Below are positions 15,576 to 24,986 of a stretch of DNA of 64,000 bases, piece by piece (positions within the stretch are counted from its first letter, which is position 1; each line of letters begins with the position of its first letter). The stretch is from assembly GCF_014192575.1 (NCBI RefSeq), contig NZ_JACHYC010000002.1:620001-684000 (forward strand), written 5' to 3'. Below the pieces are notes generated by a model. That model searched no databases. It was not told where the DNA came from and worked only from the letters and a program-made list of their open reading frames with translations. The position numbers and the translations under genes were made by a program. This DNA is from Variovorax sp. Sphag1AA. GTDB taxonomy: Bacteria; Pseudomonadota; Gammaproteobacteria; Burkholderiales; Burkholderiaceae_C.

Positions 15576-16418
15576 CTACTGGGGAATCGCGGTGGCGGTG
15601 GTCGTCGCAGCCTGGCTACGGATCGCGCCGATATGGCTGCGAAGCTCGAGCACGATGTCGGTGAACTCCTTGGTGTAGGTCAGTTCGAGTTCGCGCGGGC
15701 GCGGCAGGTCGATGTCACGCTTCACGACGAAGCGGCCGGGGCTCTTGCTCATCACGTACACCGTGTCGGCAAGGAACACCGATTCGCGCAGGTCGTGCGT
15801 GACGAGGATCACGTTGAACTGCTGCTCGGTCCAGAGGTCGCGCAGGATGCACCAGAGCTCTTCACGCGTGAAGGCGTCGAGCGCGCCGAAGGGCTCGTCG
15901 AGCAGCAGCATCTTCGGCTCGTGGATCAGCGCGCGGCAGATGCTCGCGCGCTGCTGCATGCCGCCCGAGAGCTGCCACGGGAACTTGTCCTCGTAGCCGC
16001 CGAGGCCGACCTTCTGCAGCAGCCGACGGGCACGCTCGACGTATTCCTTGCGTTTGGCCTTGAAGGTGGAGCGATAGGGCTCGACGATCTCCAGCGGCAG
16101 CAGCACGTTGTCGACGGTGGTGCGCCAAGGCAGCAGCGAGGGCGCCTGGAAGGCCATGCCCGAGATCTTCAGCGGGCCGGTGACCGGTTGGCCGTCGATG
16201 CGGATCTTGCCCATCGACGGCATTCGCAGGCCCGTCGTAAGCTTCATGAAGGTCGACTTGCCACAGCCCGAAGGCCCCACGATCGCGATGAACTCGCCGC
16301 GCTTCACCTTCAGGTCGATGGCCTCGACCGCGAAGTGATTGGCGCGCAGCAGCTCTTCGTTGTAGGCGAGCCAGACGTCCTGGAAATCGACGAAGGGCGT
16401 GTTGTCCTGCTCCTGCAT
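15576..16418 (-). CDS. ABC transporter ATP-binding protein (SsuB/TauB/ThiZ type)
   Basis: A 280-residue ATPase with Walker A GPSGCGKS (48-55), Q-loop FQAPSLLPW, signature LSGGMQQR (about 156), Walker B LLLDEPF and LVTHD. The ATG at 16418 shares one base with the binding-protein stop (TAATG), which is why I prefer it over the longer in-frame start at 16472 that would lie inside the upstream gene. Energises the importer with the permease at 14801-15571. Confidence 0.92.
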   Translation of the reverse strand: MQEQDNTPFVDFQDVWLAYNEELLRANHFAVEAIDLKVKRGEFIAIVGPSGCGKSTFMKLTTGLRMPSMGKIRIDGQPVTGPLKISGMAFQAPSLLPWRTTVDNVLLPLEIVEPYRSTFKAKRKEYVERARRLLQKVGLGGYEDKFPWQLSGGMQQRASICRALIHEPKMLLLDEPFGALDAFTREELWCILRDLWTEQQFNVILVTHDLRESVFLADTVYVMSKSPGRFVVKRDIDLPRPRELELTYTKEFTDIVLELRSHIGAIRSQAATTTATAIPQ

Positions 16419-17446
16419 TACTTGCGCAGGATGTTCAGCTCGGCGGACGTGGGCAGCATCGATCCGTTCCACACCGCATCGGGGTTCACGCGCGTCTTGG
16501 TGCCGAAGGCATCGGACACCTGCGAGGCCATCAGCGCGAGACGGCCGGCGTTGATCTGGCCGAAGCCTTCGGCGCGCGCGTCGGGCGTGTTCACCACGGT
16601 GTCGATCGCGAGCTTGAGGCGGCGGGTTTCGAGTTCGCTGTTCACGATGCCGTCGCGCGCCTTGATCGATTCGATGGCGACTGCGGGGCTGGCGATGACT
16701 TCCTTCGCGCCCTTCGTGAAGGCCTGCAGGAAGGCCTTCACGGCGGCCGGGTTCTCCTTGATGAGCTTCGGCGAGGCAATGATCGCGTTGCCGTAGAGCT
16801 TCACGCCGTAGTCGGGGTAGGGGAGGATCACCACGTCGGCGGTCTTCGCACCGCGCGCTTCGAGGTTGAGCAGCGAAGTGAAGGTGAAGCCGGTGATCGC
16901 GTCGATGTCGCCGCGCATCAGCATGGTTTCGCGCAGCGTCGGGTCCATCGCGGTCCAGTTCACCGCACCGATGTTGTTGGCCTTGGCGAAGATCGGGAAC
17001 GAGCGGCGGCCGGCATCGAACACCGGGGCGCCCATCTTCTTGCCGGTGAGGTCGGCGGGCTTGGTGATGCCGCTCTTCTTGAGCGCCATGACTGAGGCCG
17101 GCGTGTTGTTGTAGACCATCATCACCGCGACCGGCTTGTTCGGGCTGTCGGGGTTGTTGGCGTGGAATTCCATCAGCGCCGCGAGGTCGGCGAAGCCCAT
17201 GTCGTAGGCGCCCGATGCCACGCGCGTGACCGCACCGCCGGAGCCGTTGCCCGCGTCGACCGTCACGTCGAGGCCGGCCGCCTTGAAGTAGCCCTTGGCG
17301 GCGGGATGGGTGAAGAAGGCGCCAGGTCCTTCGAAGCGCCAGTCGAGCTGGAACTTGATCGGCGTGGTCTGCGCATAGGCGGTGCCGAGGCCGAAGCTGA
17401 GGGCGGATGCAGCAAGGAAGGACTGGATCAGTTGGCGCTTGTTCAT
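16418..17446 (-). CDS. ABC transporter substrate-binding protein, NMT1/THI5-like (copy 2)
   Basis: A 342-residue periplasmic protein, signal peptide ending at TAYAQ. It has PIKFQLDWRFEGPGAFFTH, then AAKGYFKAAGLDVTVDAG and VTRVASGAYDMGFADLAAL. It is the same length as copy 1 at 10577 and aligns with it throughout, including the C-terminal WNGSMLPTSAEL versus FNSSMLPARAER. First gene of the operon binding protein-ATPase-permease-deaminase. A sigma-54-like promoter lies 30-47 bp upstream of the ATG, pointing to nitrogen-limitation control. Confidence 0.92.
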   Translation of the reverse strand: MNKRQLIQSFLAASALSFGLGTAYAQTTPIKFQLDWRFEGPGAFFTHPAAKGYFKAAGLDVTVDAGNGSGGAVTRVASGAYDMGFADLAALMEFHANNPDSPNKPVAVMMVYNNTPASVMALKKSGITKPADLTGKKMGAPVFDAGRRSFPIFAKANNIGAVNWTAMDPTLRETMLMRGDIDAITGFTFTSLLNLEARGAKTADVVILPYPDYGVKLYGNAIIASPKLIKENPAAVKAFLQAFTKGAKEVIASPAVAIESIKARDGIVNSELETRRLKLAIDTVVNTPDARAEGFGQINAGRLALMASQVSDAFGTKTRVNPDAVWNGSMLPTSAELNILRK

Positions 17447-17475
17447 TCGAATTCCGTTCAGTGGTGTAACGAATT

Positions 17476-17493
17476 CAAGCAAAAACGGTGCCC
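17476..17493 (-). promoter_or_regulatory. candidate sigma-54 promoter of the base-import operon
   Basis: Read on the minus strand: GGGCACCGTTTTTGCTTG. It has GG and GC exactly ten bases apart and fits the -24/-12 consensus (GGCAC, four bases, TTGC) well. The predicted transcription start is about 20 bases before the start codon at 17446, leaving room for the ribosome site. An NtrC-type activator would be expected; I could not define its upstream site. Confidence 0.55.
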
Positions 17494-17573
17494 GCACGCA
17501 CTTGGTGCGAACCCTTCCGATGTGCCAATGGGGTGCATCGCGCTGGCTGCGGGTATCCCCGCGCCGTCAGGGC

Positions 17574-17616
17574 GAAAAAAGAAAAACGCCCCGCCGCATG
17601 CACCGCGGCGGGGCGT
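17574..17616 (-). terminator. rho-independent terminator after maeB
   Basis: On the minus strand a 12-bp perfect GC stem (17605-17616 with 17586-17597, loop 7) is followed by TTTTTCTTTTTT. It lies 19 bp after the maeB stop. Confidence 0.9.
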
Positions 17617-17634
17617 CTGTTCTGGTGCGCGAAA

Positions 17635-19938
17635 TCAGCGCGGCGAGTTTGCGTTGGCGACCGCGAGCGCAGTCATGTTGACCACGCGGCGGACGGTTGC
17701 CGAAGGGGTCAGGATGTGCGCCTGTCCGGCCGCGCCCATCAGGATCGGGCCGACTGTCACGCCATTGCTGCCGGTCATCTTCAGCACGTTGAAGAGGATG
17801 TTGGCCGCGTCGAGGTTCGGGCAGATCAGCAGGTTGGCTTCGCCGGTCAGCGTCGAATCGGGCAGCGCCTTGCGACGAACTTCCTCGGACAGCGCGGCGT
17901 CGCCGTGCATTTCGCCGTCGCATTCGATGTCGGGTGCCATCTTGGCGAAGAGTTCGCGCGCCTGGCGCATCTTGCGGGCCGAGCCACGCTCGGAGGTTCC
18001 GAAGTTGGAGTGCGACAGGAAGGCCACCTTGGGCGGCAGGCCGAACCGGCGCACTTCCTCGGCGGCCATGACCGCGATCTTCGCGAGCGTTTCGGCGCTC
18101 GGGTCTTCATGCACGTTGGTGTCGGCGATGAAGAGGGTGTACTTCTCGAGCGTGAGCGCGTTGAGCGTCGCGAAGCCGGGGGCTTCGGGCTTCTGGCCGA
18201 GGATGTTCTGCAGGATGCGCAGGTGGCTGTCGAAGCGTCCGACCAGGCCGCAGAGCATCGCGTCGGCATCGCCCAGGTGCACCATCAGCGAGGCGATGGT
18301 GGTGTTGGAGCGGCGCACCATGGCTTTGGACGCCTCGGGCGTGATGCCGCGGCGGCCCATGACCTTGTGGTACGCCTCCCAGTAGGTGCGGAAGCGCGGA
18401 TCGTCTTCCGGGTCCACGCATTCGACGTCGGTGCCGACGCGGATGTGCAGGCCGGCCTTCTTGATGCGCGCTTCGATGACGGCGGGGCGGCCGACGAGGA
18501 TCGGCTTGGCGAGGCCTTCGTCCACTGCGAGTTGCGCGGCGCGCAGCACGCGGTCGTCTTCGCCTTCGGCATACGCGACGCGCTTGGCGGTCGCGCACTT
18601 TGCGGCGGTAAAGACCGGGCGCATGAACATGCCCGTCTGGTAGACGAAGCGGGTGAGGTGCTGGCGGTAGGCTTCGAGGTCTTCGATCGGCCGGGTGGCG
18701 ACGCCGGAGTCCTGCGCGGCCTTGGCGACGGCCGGAGCGATGCGCAGGATGAGGCGCGCATCGAAGGGCTTCGGGATGATGTAGTCGGCGCCGAAGGCCA
18801 GTTCCTGGCCGGCGTAGGCGGTGGCAACCTCTTCGCTGATGTCGGCCTTGGCAAGATCGGCGATCTCGCGCACGCAGGCGAGCTTCATTTCTTCCGTGAT
18901 CTTGGTCGCGCCGCAGTCGAGCGCGCCGCGGAAGATGTACGGGAAGCACAGGACGTTGTTGACCTGGTTCGGGTAGTCCGATCGGCCGGTGGCGACGATG
19001 CAGTCGGGGCGCACGGCCTTTGCGAGCTCGGGGCGAATCTCGGGCTCTGGGTTGGCGAGCGCCAGGATGATCGGCTGGCTGGCCATGCTTTTGACCATGT
19101 CCTGCGTGACGACGCCGGGGGCGGAACATCCGAGGAAGACGTCGGCATCCTTCATGACGTCGGCGAGGGTGCGGGCGCCGGTGTCTTTTTGCGCGTAGCG
19201 GGTCTTCGAATCGTCGAAGCCGCCGGGGCGCCCGATGTAGATCAGGCCCTTGGAGTCGACGGCGTAGATGTTCGATGCCTTGGCGCCGAGGCCGACCATG
19301 ACGTCGAGGCAGGCAATGGCGGCTGCGCCGGCGCCGGAGACTGCGATCTTGACGTCTTCGATCTTCTTGCCGACGAGCTCGAGGCCGTTGAGGAGCGCGG
19401 AGGCCGAGATGATGGCGGTGCCGTGCTGGTCATCGTGGAAGACGGGGATGTTCATGCGCTCGCGCAGCTTCTTCTCGATGTAGAAGCATTCGGGCGCCTT
19501 GATGTCCTCAAGGTTGATGCCGCCGAGGGTGGGCTCTAGCGAGGCAATGATGTCGACGAGTTTGTCGGGGTCGGTTTCGGCAAGCTCAATGTCGAAGACG
19601 TCGATGCCGGCAAACTTCTTGAAGAGGCAACCTTTGCCTTCCATGACGGGCTTGCTGGCGAGGGGGCCGATGTTGCCTAGGCCGAGCACGGCGGTGCCGT
19701 TTGTGACGACGCCGACGAGGTTGCCGCGCGATGTGTATTCAGCGGCGAGTGCGGGGTCGGCCTCGATGTCGAGGCAGGGGTAGGCGACGCCGGGGGAATA
19801 CGCTAGCGAGAGGTCGCGCTGGTTCAGGAGGGGTTTGGTGGGCGAGATCGAGATCTTGCCTTTGACCGGTGAGCGGTGGTATTCGCGGGCCGCGTCACGG
19901 AGTGCCTGTTCGGCAGGGGAAAGTTCTTTGTTGGCCAT
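17635..19938 (-). CDS. maeB: NADP-dependent malic enzyme, MaeB type
   Basis: A 767-residue two-domain enzyme. Residues 1 to about 430 are malic enzyme, oxidative decarboxylation of malate to pyruvate with [16 protein letters not shown], the metal-binding [11 protein letters not shown] and the Rossmann motif [14 protein letters not shown]. The remainder resembles phosphotransacetylase ([29 protein letters not shown]), thought to be a regulatory acetyl-CoA sensor in this family. Full family length. ATG 19938 follows AAGGAGACACC. Monocistronic, with its own terminator. It may drain malate formed from glyoxylate or C4-acids taken up by DctA. Confidence 0.95.
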   Translation of the reverse strand: MANKELSPAEQALRDAAREYHRSPVKGKISISPTKPLLNQRDLSLAYSPGVAYPCLDIEADPALAAEYTSRGNLVGVVTNGTAVLGLGNIGPLASKPVMEGKGCLFKKFAGIDVFDIELAETDPDKLVDIIASLEPTLGGINLEDIKAPECFYIEKKLRERMNIPVFHDDQHGTAIISASALLNGLELVGKKIEDVKIAVSGAGAAAIACLDVMVGLGAKASNIYAVDSKGLIYIGRPGGFDDSKTRYAQKDTGARTLADVMKDADVFLGCSAPGVVTQDMVKSMASQPIILALANPEPEIRPELAKAVRPDCIVATGRSDYPNQVNNVLCFPYIFRGALDCGATKITEEMKLACVREIADLAKADISEEVATAYAGQELAFGADYIIPKPFDARLILRIAPAVAKAAQDSGVATRPIEDLEAYRQHLTRFVYQTGMFMRPVFTAAKCATAKRVAYAEGEDDRVLRAAQLAVDEGLAKPILVGRPAVIEARIKKAGLHIRVGTDVECVDPEDDPRFRTYWEAYHKVMGRRGITPEASKAMVRRSNTTIASLMVHLGDADAMLCGLVGRFDSHLRILQNILGQKPEAPGFATLNALTLEKYTLFIADTNVHEDPSAETLAKIAVMAAEEVRRFGLPPKVAFLSHSNFGTSERGSARKMRQARELFAKMAPDIECDGEMHGDAALSEEVRRKALPDSTLTGEANLLICPNLDAANILFNVLKMTGSNGVTVGPILMGAAGQAHILTPSATVRRVVNMTALAVANANSPR

Positions 19939-20098
19939 CGGTGTCTCCTTGCTTACTGGCTCAGGAGAGAGGCTAACGCAAAGTCGCGGGATGAACGAGG
20001 GTGATCGGCTTCGATTGCTCCTGCATTTGATGCGGGATGTTCATGGATGGGACTTGCGGGGTGCATGAGGCGGGTTTTGTTTTTTCTGTGGGACGTCC

Positions 20099-20284
20099 GC
20101 CCGGTTTGCGGTGCGGGGCTGGGGGCTTCACTACGCCGGCCGCTTCGCGGCTGCCCTGCGGTGCTCGCCTCAGGCGGGGTCCGCGCGAAACTCGCTTCGC
20201 TCAAACACGCGCAGCCCTTATCCGCCCGAGGCTGCGCTCCTCGGCGGCGTAGAGGCGCCCCCAGCCCCGCACCGCAAACCGGGC
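20099..20284. repeat. 186-bp long-stem hairpin element between glxR and maeB
   Basis: Arms 20099-20126 and 20257-20284 are perfect 28-bp inverted repeats; after a 4-by-4 mismatch the pairing resumes for 8 bp (20131-20138 with 20245-20252). The interior carries smaller palindromes such as GCCGCTTCGCGGC and GAGGCTGCGCTCCTC. It is in the 390-bp gene-free stretch 19939-20328, where I see nothing else. The internal style (CGCTTCGC, AAACTCGCTTCGCTC) recalls a dispersed intergenic repeat of Comamonadaceae; it may also end transcription from glxR. Confidence 0.8.
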
Positions 20285-20328
20285 TCCAGGGGCGATCTAC
20301 GTAGGCTCGCCTTCGGCCTCGCTTGGGG

Positions 20329-21228
20329 CTATGCCTGGGCTACGGGGTGGTTCGCCATTGCTTCCAATGCACGGACCAAGGCCGAGTGGTCTTCCTGGCC
20401 GTATCCCAATGCGGCGCATGCGTTCATGAGTTGAGCTGCGCTGGCGGTTTGGGGCAATGCGACACCTAGTGCTCTGGCGCCTTGCAGCGCGAGGTTCAGG
20501 TCCTTCTGGTGCAGCGCGATGCGGAAGCCGGGGGCGAAGGTGCGCTTGATCATTCGCTCGCCGTGCACTTCCAGAATGCGCGAACTGGCAAAGCCGCCCA
20601 TCAGTGCCTGTCGCACCTTGGCCGGGTCGGCGCCTGCCTTGGAGGCGAACACCAGGGCCTCGCCCACGGCGGCGATGTTGAGCGCCACGATGATCTGGTT
20701 CGCGACCTTGCAGACTTGGCCGTCGCCGACGTTGCCGACGAGGGTGATGTTCTTGCCCATCTTTTCGAGCAGCGGGCGCACGCGTCCGAAGGTGCCTTCG
20801 TCGCCGCCGCACATGATGGTGAGGCTCGCCGCTTTCGCACCGACTTCGCCGCCGGAAACTGGCGCGTCGACATAGCCGCAGCCGAGGTCGAGGATGCGCT
20901 TGGCGAATTCCTTGGTGGCGATCGGATCGATCGAGCTGCAGTCGACGACGACTTTGCCCTTGGTGAGGCCGGCAGCGACGCTGTCTTCGCCGAACAGCAC
21001 TTTCTCCACGTCGGGCGTGTCCGGAACCATCAGGAAGATGATGTCCGCCTGCTTGGCGACGTCGGTGGCGGTCGCGCAGACCATGGCCCTCGAAGCAAAG
21101 GGTTCCGGCACCGGGCCGCGGGTGTTCACATAGAGCTGATGGCCGGCTTCGAGCAGATGTCCCGCCATCGGCGCACCCATGATGCCGAGGCCGATGAAAC
21201 CGATCTTCTGTGCGTTCGTGTTCGACAT
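20329..21228 (-). CDS. glxR: 2-hydroxy-3-oxopropionate (tartronate semialdehyde) reductase
   Basis: A 299-residue beta-hydroxyacid dehydrogenase. N-terminal Rossmann GFIGLGIMGAPMAGHL, substrate motif VDAPVSGGEVGAKAASLTIM and catalytic lysine in GDGQVCKVANQIIVALN. It reduces tartronate semialdehyde made by Gcl to glycerate with NAD(P)H in the cytosol. It is the last gene of gcl-hyi-glxR, 46 bp after hyi. The long hairpin element follows its stop after 44 bp. Confidence 0.94.
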   Translation of the reverse strand: MSNTNAQKIGFIGLGIMGAPMAGHLLEAGHQLYVNTRGPVPEPFASRAMVCATATDVAKQADIIFLMVPDTPDVEKVLFGEDSVAAGLTKGKVVVDCSSIDPIATKEFAKRILDLGCGYVDAPVSGGEVGAKAASLTIMCGGDEGTFGRVRPLLEKMGKNITLVGNVGDGQVCKVANQIIVALNIAAVGEALVFASKAGADPAKVRQALMGGFASSRILEVHGERMIKRTFAPGFRIALHQKDLNLALQGARALGVALPQTASAAQLMNACAALGYGQEDHSALVRALEAMANHPVAQA

Positions 21229-21274
21229 ATCGCGTGCTTTCCTTTTGTCCTGATCTGCCTGATGTGTGACTTGT

Positions 21275-22054
21275 TTATTGCGTGAGCGCGGTGCGCCAGC
21301 CGAGGCCTTCGACGGTGGTGCCGCGGGGCTTGTATTCGCAGCCGATCCAGCCGTCGTAGCCGATGGAATCGATGTGCTTGAAGAGCCACGGGTAGTTGAT
21401 TTCGCCCGTGCCGGGTTCGCCGCGGCCGGGGTTGTCCGCAAGCTGGATGTGGCCGATGCGGGTGATGTGCTTCGACAGCGTGTTGCCGAGTTCGCCTTCC
21501 ATCCGCTGCGCGTGATAGATGTCGTACTGCACCAGCAGGTTTGTCGAGCCGACTTCGTCGAGGATCGACAGCGCCTGGTCGGTGCGGTTCAGATAGAAGC
21601 CGGGGATGTCGAAGGTGTTGATCGGCTCGATCAAGAGCCGGATGCCGGCGTTCTGGAGTTCCTTTGCGGCAAAGCGCAGGTTGTCCACGACCACCTTGCG
21701 CGCGTCGGCAGCGGTGACGCCTGCCGGCAGCTTGCCCAGCAGGCAGTTGACCTTCGGGCAGCCCAGTGCGGTCGCGTACTCGATTGCACGGCCGACGCCT
21801 TCGCGGAATTCGCCGACGCGGTCCGGGTGGCAACCGATGCCGCGCTCGCCGGCGTCCCAGTCGCCGGCGGGCAGGTTGTGGAGCACCTGCACGAGGCCAT
21901 TGCTCTTCAGCGCGGCAGCGAGCTCGTTCTTGTCGTAGGCGTAGGGGAAGAGGTATTCCACCGCCTTGAAGCCCGCCTTGGCGGCGGCCTCGAATCGCTG
22001 CATGAACGGCAGCTCGGTGAACAGCATCGTCAGGTTGGCTGCGAACTTGGGCAT
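21275..22054 (-). CDS. hyi: hydroxypyruvate isomerase
   Basis: A 259-residue TIM-barrel enzyme of the xylose-isomerase-like family. It has FAANLTMLFTELPFMQRFEA at the start and the metal-site region LIEPINTFDIPGFYLN, then VQYDIYHAQRMEG. It interconverts hydroxypyruvate and tartronate semialdehyde. ATG 22054 lies 20 bp after the gcl stop with GGAGACAAAC upstream, so the genes are cotranscribed. Confidence 0.95.
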   Translation of the reverse strand: MPKFAANLTMLFTELPFMQRFEAAAKAGFKAVEYLFPYAYDKNELAAALKSNGLVQVLHNLPAGDWDAGERGIGCHPDRVGEFREGVGRAIEYATALGCPKVNCLLGKLPAGVTAADARKVVVDNLRFAAKELQNAGIRLLIEPINTFDIPGFYLNRTDQALSILDEVGSTNLLVQYDIYHAQRMEGELGNTLSKHITRIGHIQLADNPGRGEPGTGEINYPWLFKHIDSIGYDGWIGCEYKPRGTTVEGLGWRTALTQ

Positions 22055-22074
22055 GTTGTTTGTCTCCTCGGGAA

Positions 22075-23868
<1,794 letters not shown>

Positions 23869-23944
23869 TTGAAGTCTCCTTGGGATGGGCTCCACTGTAG
23901 GAATCGGGGGCCTTCGGCAGAAGACGGCGGGGGGCCATAAAGCC

Positions 23945-23961
23945 TATTCCATGGCGGAATA
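23945..23961. promoter_or_regulatory. LysR-type operator between gcl and its regulator
   Basis: TATTCC, five bases, GGAATA: a perfect 6-bp inverted repeat containing a T-N11-A LysR box. It lies 23 bp upstream of the LysR start and 77 bp upstream of gcl, the usual place for autoregulation and activation of the divergent operon. Confidence 0.65.
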
Positions 23962-23983
23962 AGTCGGACTACGATCCGGCCCT

Positions 23984-24886
23984 ATGGACCGACTGTTGGC
24001 AATGGAAATGTTCGTGCGCGTGGTGGAAACCGGCAGCTTTTCGAAAGCCGCCGGCGAGTTCAACACCACCCAGCCCACCGTCACCAAACAGGTCGCGGCG
24101 ACGGAGGCGCGGCTGAAAGTGCGGCTGCTCAACCGAAACACCCGCGGCGTGAGCCTGACCGAGGCGGGGGCGCTCTATTACGAGAAGTGCAAGTCCATCG
24201 TGCGCGACGCGGAGGAGGCAGACAGCATCGTCAAGCTGCGGCAATCGCAGGCGCAGGGGTTGCTGCGGATCGGCACCTCGACCGCGTTCGGCCGACGCAT
24301 CATCGTGCCGCTGGCGCTGGAGTTCATGGCGCGGCATCCGCAAGTGCAGGTGGATCTCAGCTTCGAGGACCGGTATGTGGACCTCGTCGCACAAGGCATC
24401 GACGTGGCGGTGCGCATGGGCAAGCTCGCGGATTCATCGCTGGGCGCGCGCTATCTCGGCATGAATCCATGGGTGATGGTCGCCGCGCCGGACTATCTGA
24501 AGGAGCACGGCACACCGAAGAAGGCGCAAGACCTGAGCGCGCATGTGGCGCTGATCTACAGCAGCGTGGTGGGCGATGACGTGTGGCACATGCACACGCC
24601 GAAGGGCGAGCCAGTCTCGGTGCCGGTGTCGGGGCGGCTGCGGTCCAACAATGTGTCGGCGGTGCTGGCTGCCGCGCGGGCGGGATTGGGCATCGCGCTG
24701 ATGCCGCGATATGTGGCGAGCGATTCGCTGGCTTCGGGGCAGGTGGACGAAGTGCTGGCCGATCACGCGCTCGCGGAGCAGGAAATCCACGCGGTGTTCC
24801 CCTCGCCGAAGCTCGTGCCCGGCAAGGTGTCGAGCTTCGTGGCGTTCCTGCAGGGGCGATTCGGGGAGCGCTGGTGGGAGCGTTGA
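23984..24886 (+). CDS. LysR-family regulator of the glyoxylate operon
   Basis: A 300-residue LysR protein with N-terminal winged helix (SFSKAAGEFNTTQPTVTKQV) and a periplasmic-binding-protein-like effector domain (LLRIGTSTAFGRRIIVPLAL). Divergent from gcl with a palindromic box between them, so probably its regulator; the effector could be glyoxylate or a derivative (inference). ATG 23984 is used; 24002 is an alternative. Confidence 0.88.
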   Translation: MDRLLAMEMFVRVVETGSFSKAAGEFNTTQPTVTKQVAATEARLKVRLLNRNTRGVSLTEAGALYYEKCKSIVRDAEEADSIVKLRQSQAQGLLRIGTSTAFGRRIIVPLALEFMARHPQVQVDLSFEDRYVDLVAQGIDVAVRMGKLADSSLGARYLGMNPWVMVAAPDYLKEHGTPKKAQDLSAHVALIYSSVVGDDVWHMHTPKGEPVSVPVSGRLRSNNVSAVLAAARAGLGIALMPRYVASDSLASGQVDEVLADHALAEQEIHAVFPSPKLVPGKVSSFVAFLQGRFGERWWER

Positions 24887-24919
24887 AGCAGTGGCCGGTT
24901 GAGTGGGTGATAGGCTTTC

Positions 24920-24932
24920 GGGGTCACACATC
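24920..24932 (+). repeat. 13-bp direct repeat, copy upstream of the VirB6-like gene
   Basis: GGGGTCACACATC, exactly repeated at 26035-26047; similarity continues loosely for another eight bases. This copy lies 55 bp upstream of the gene start. Confidence 0.6.
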
Positions 24933-24986
24933 AGAAGTCAACCAAGAAGGCCTTACTCGTTTCGCGAGGAATTGGCCCGTGCACCT

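Noticed and set aside
17447..17575. Thiamine-pyrophosphate riboswitch upstream of the NMT1-type importer
   Set aside because: The conserved riboswitch core segments are absent and the leader predicted from the sigma-54-like promoter is only about 20 bases.
20129..20257. Interior of the hairpin element as a structured small RNA or riboswitch
   Set aside because: No promoter or known riboswitch core is visible, and it precedes no gene in sense orientation; a dispersed repeat explains it better.
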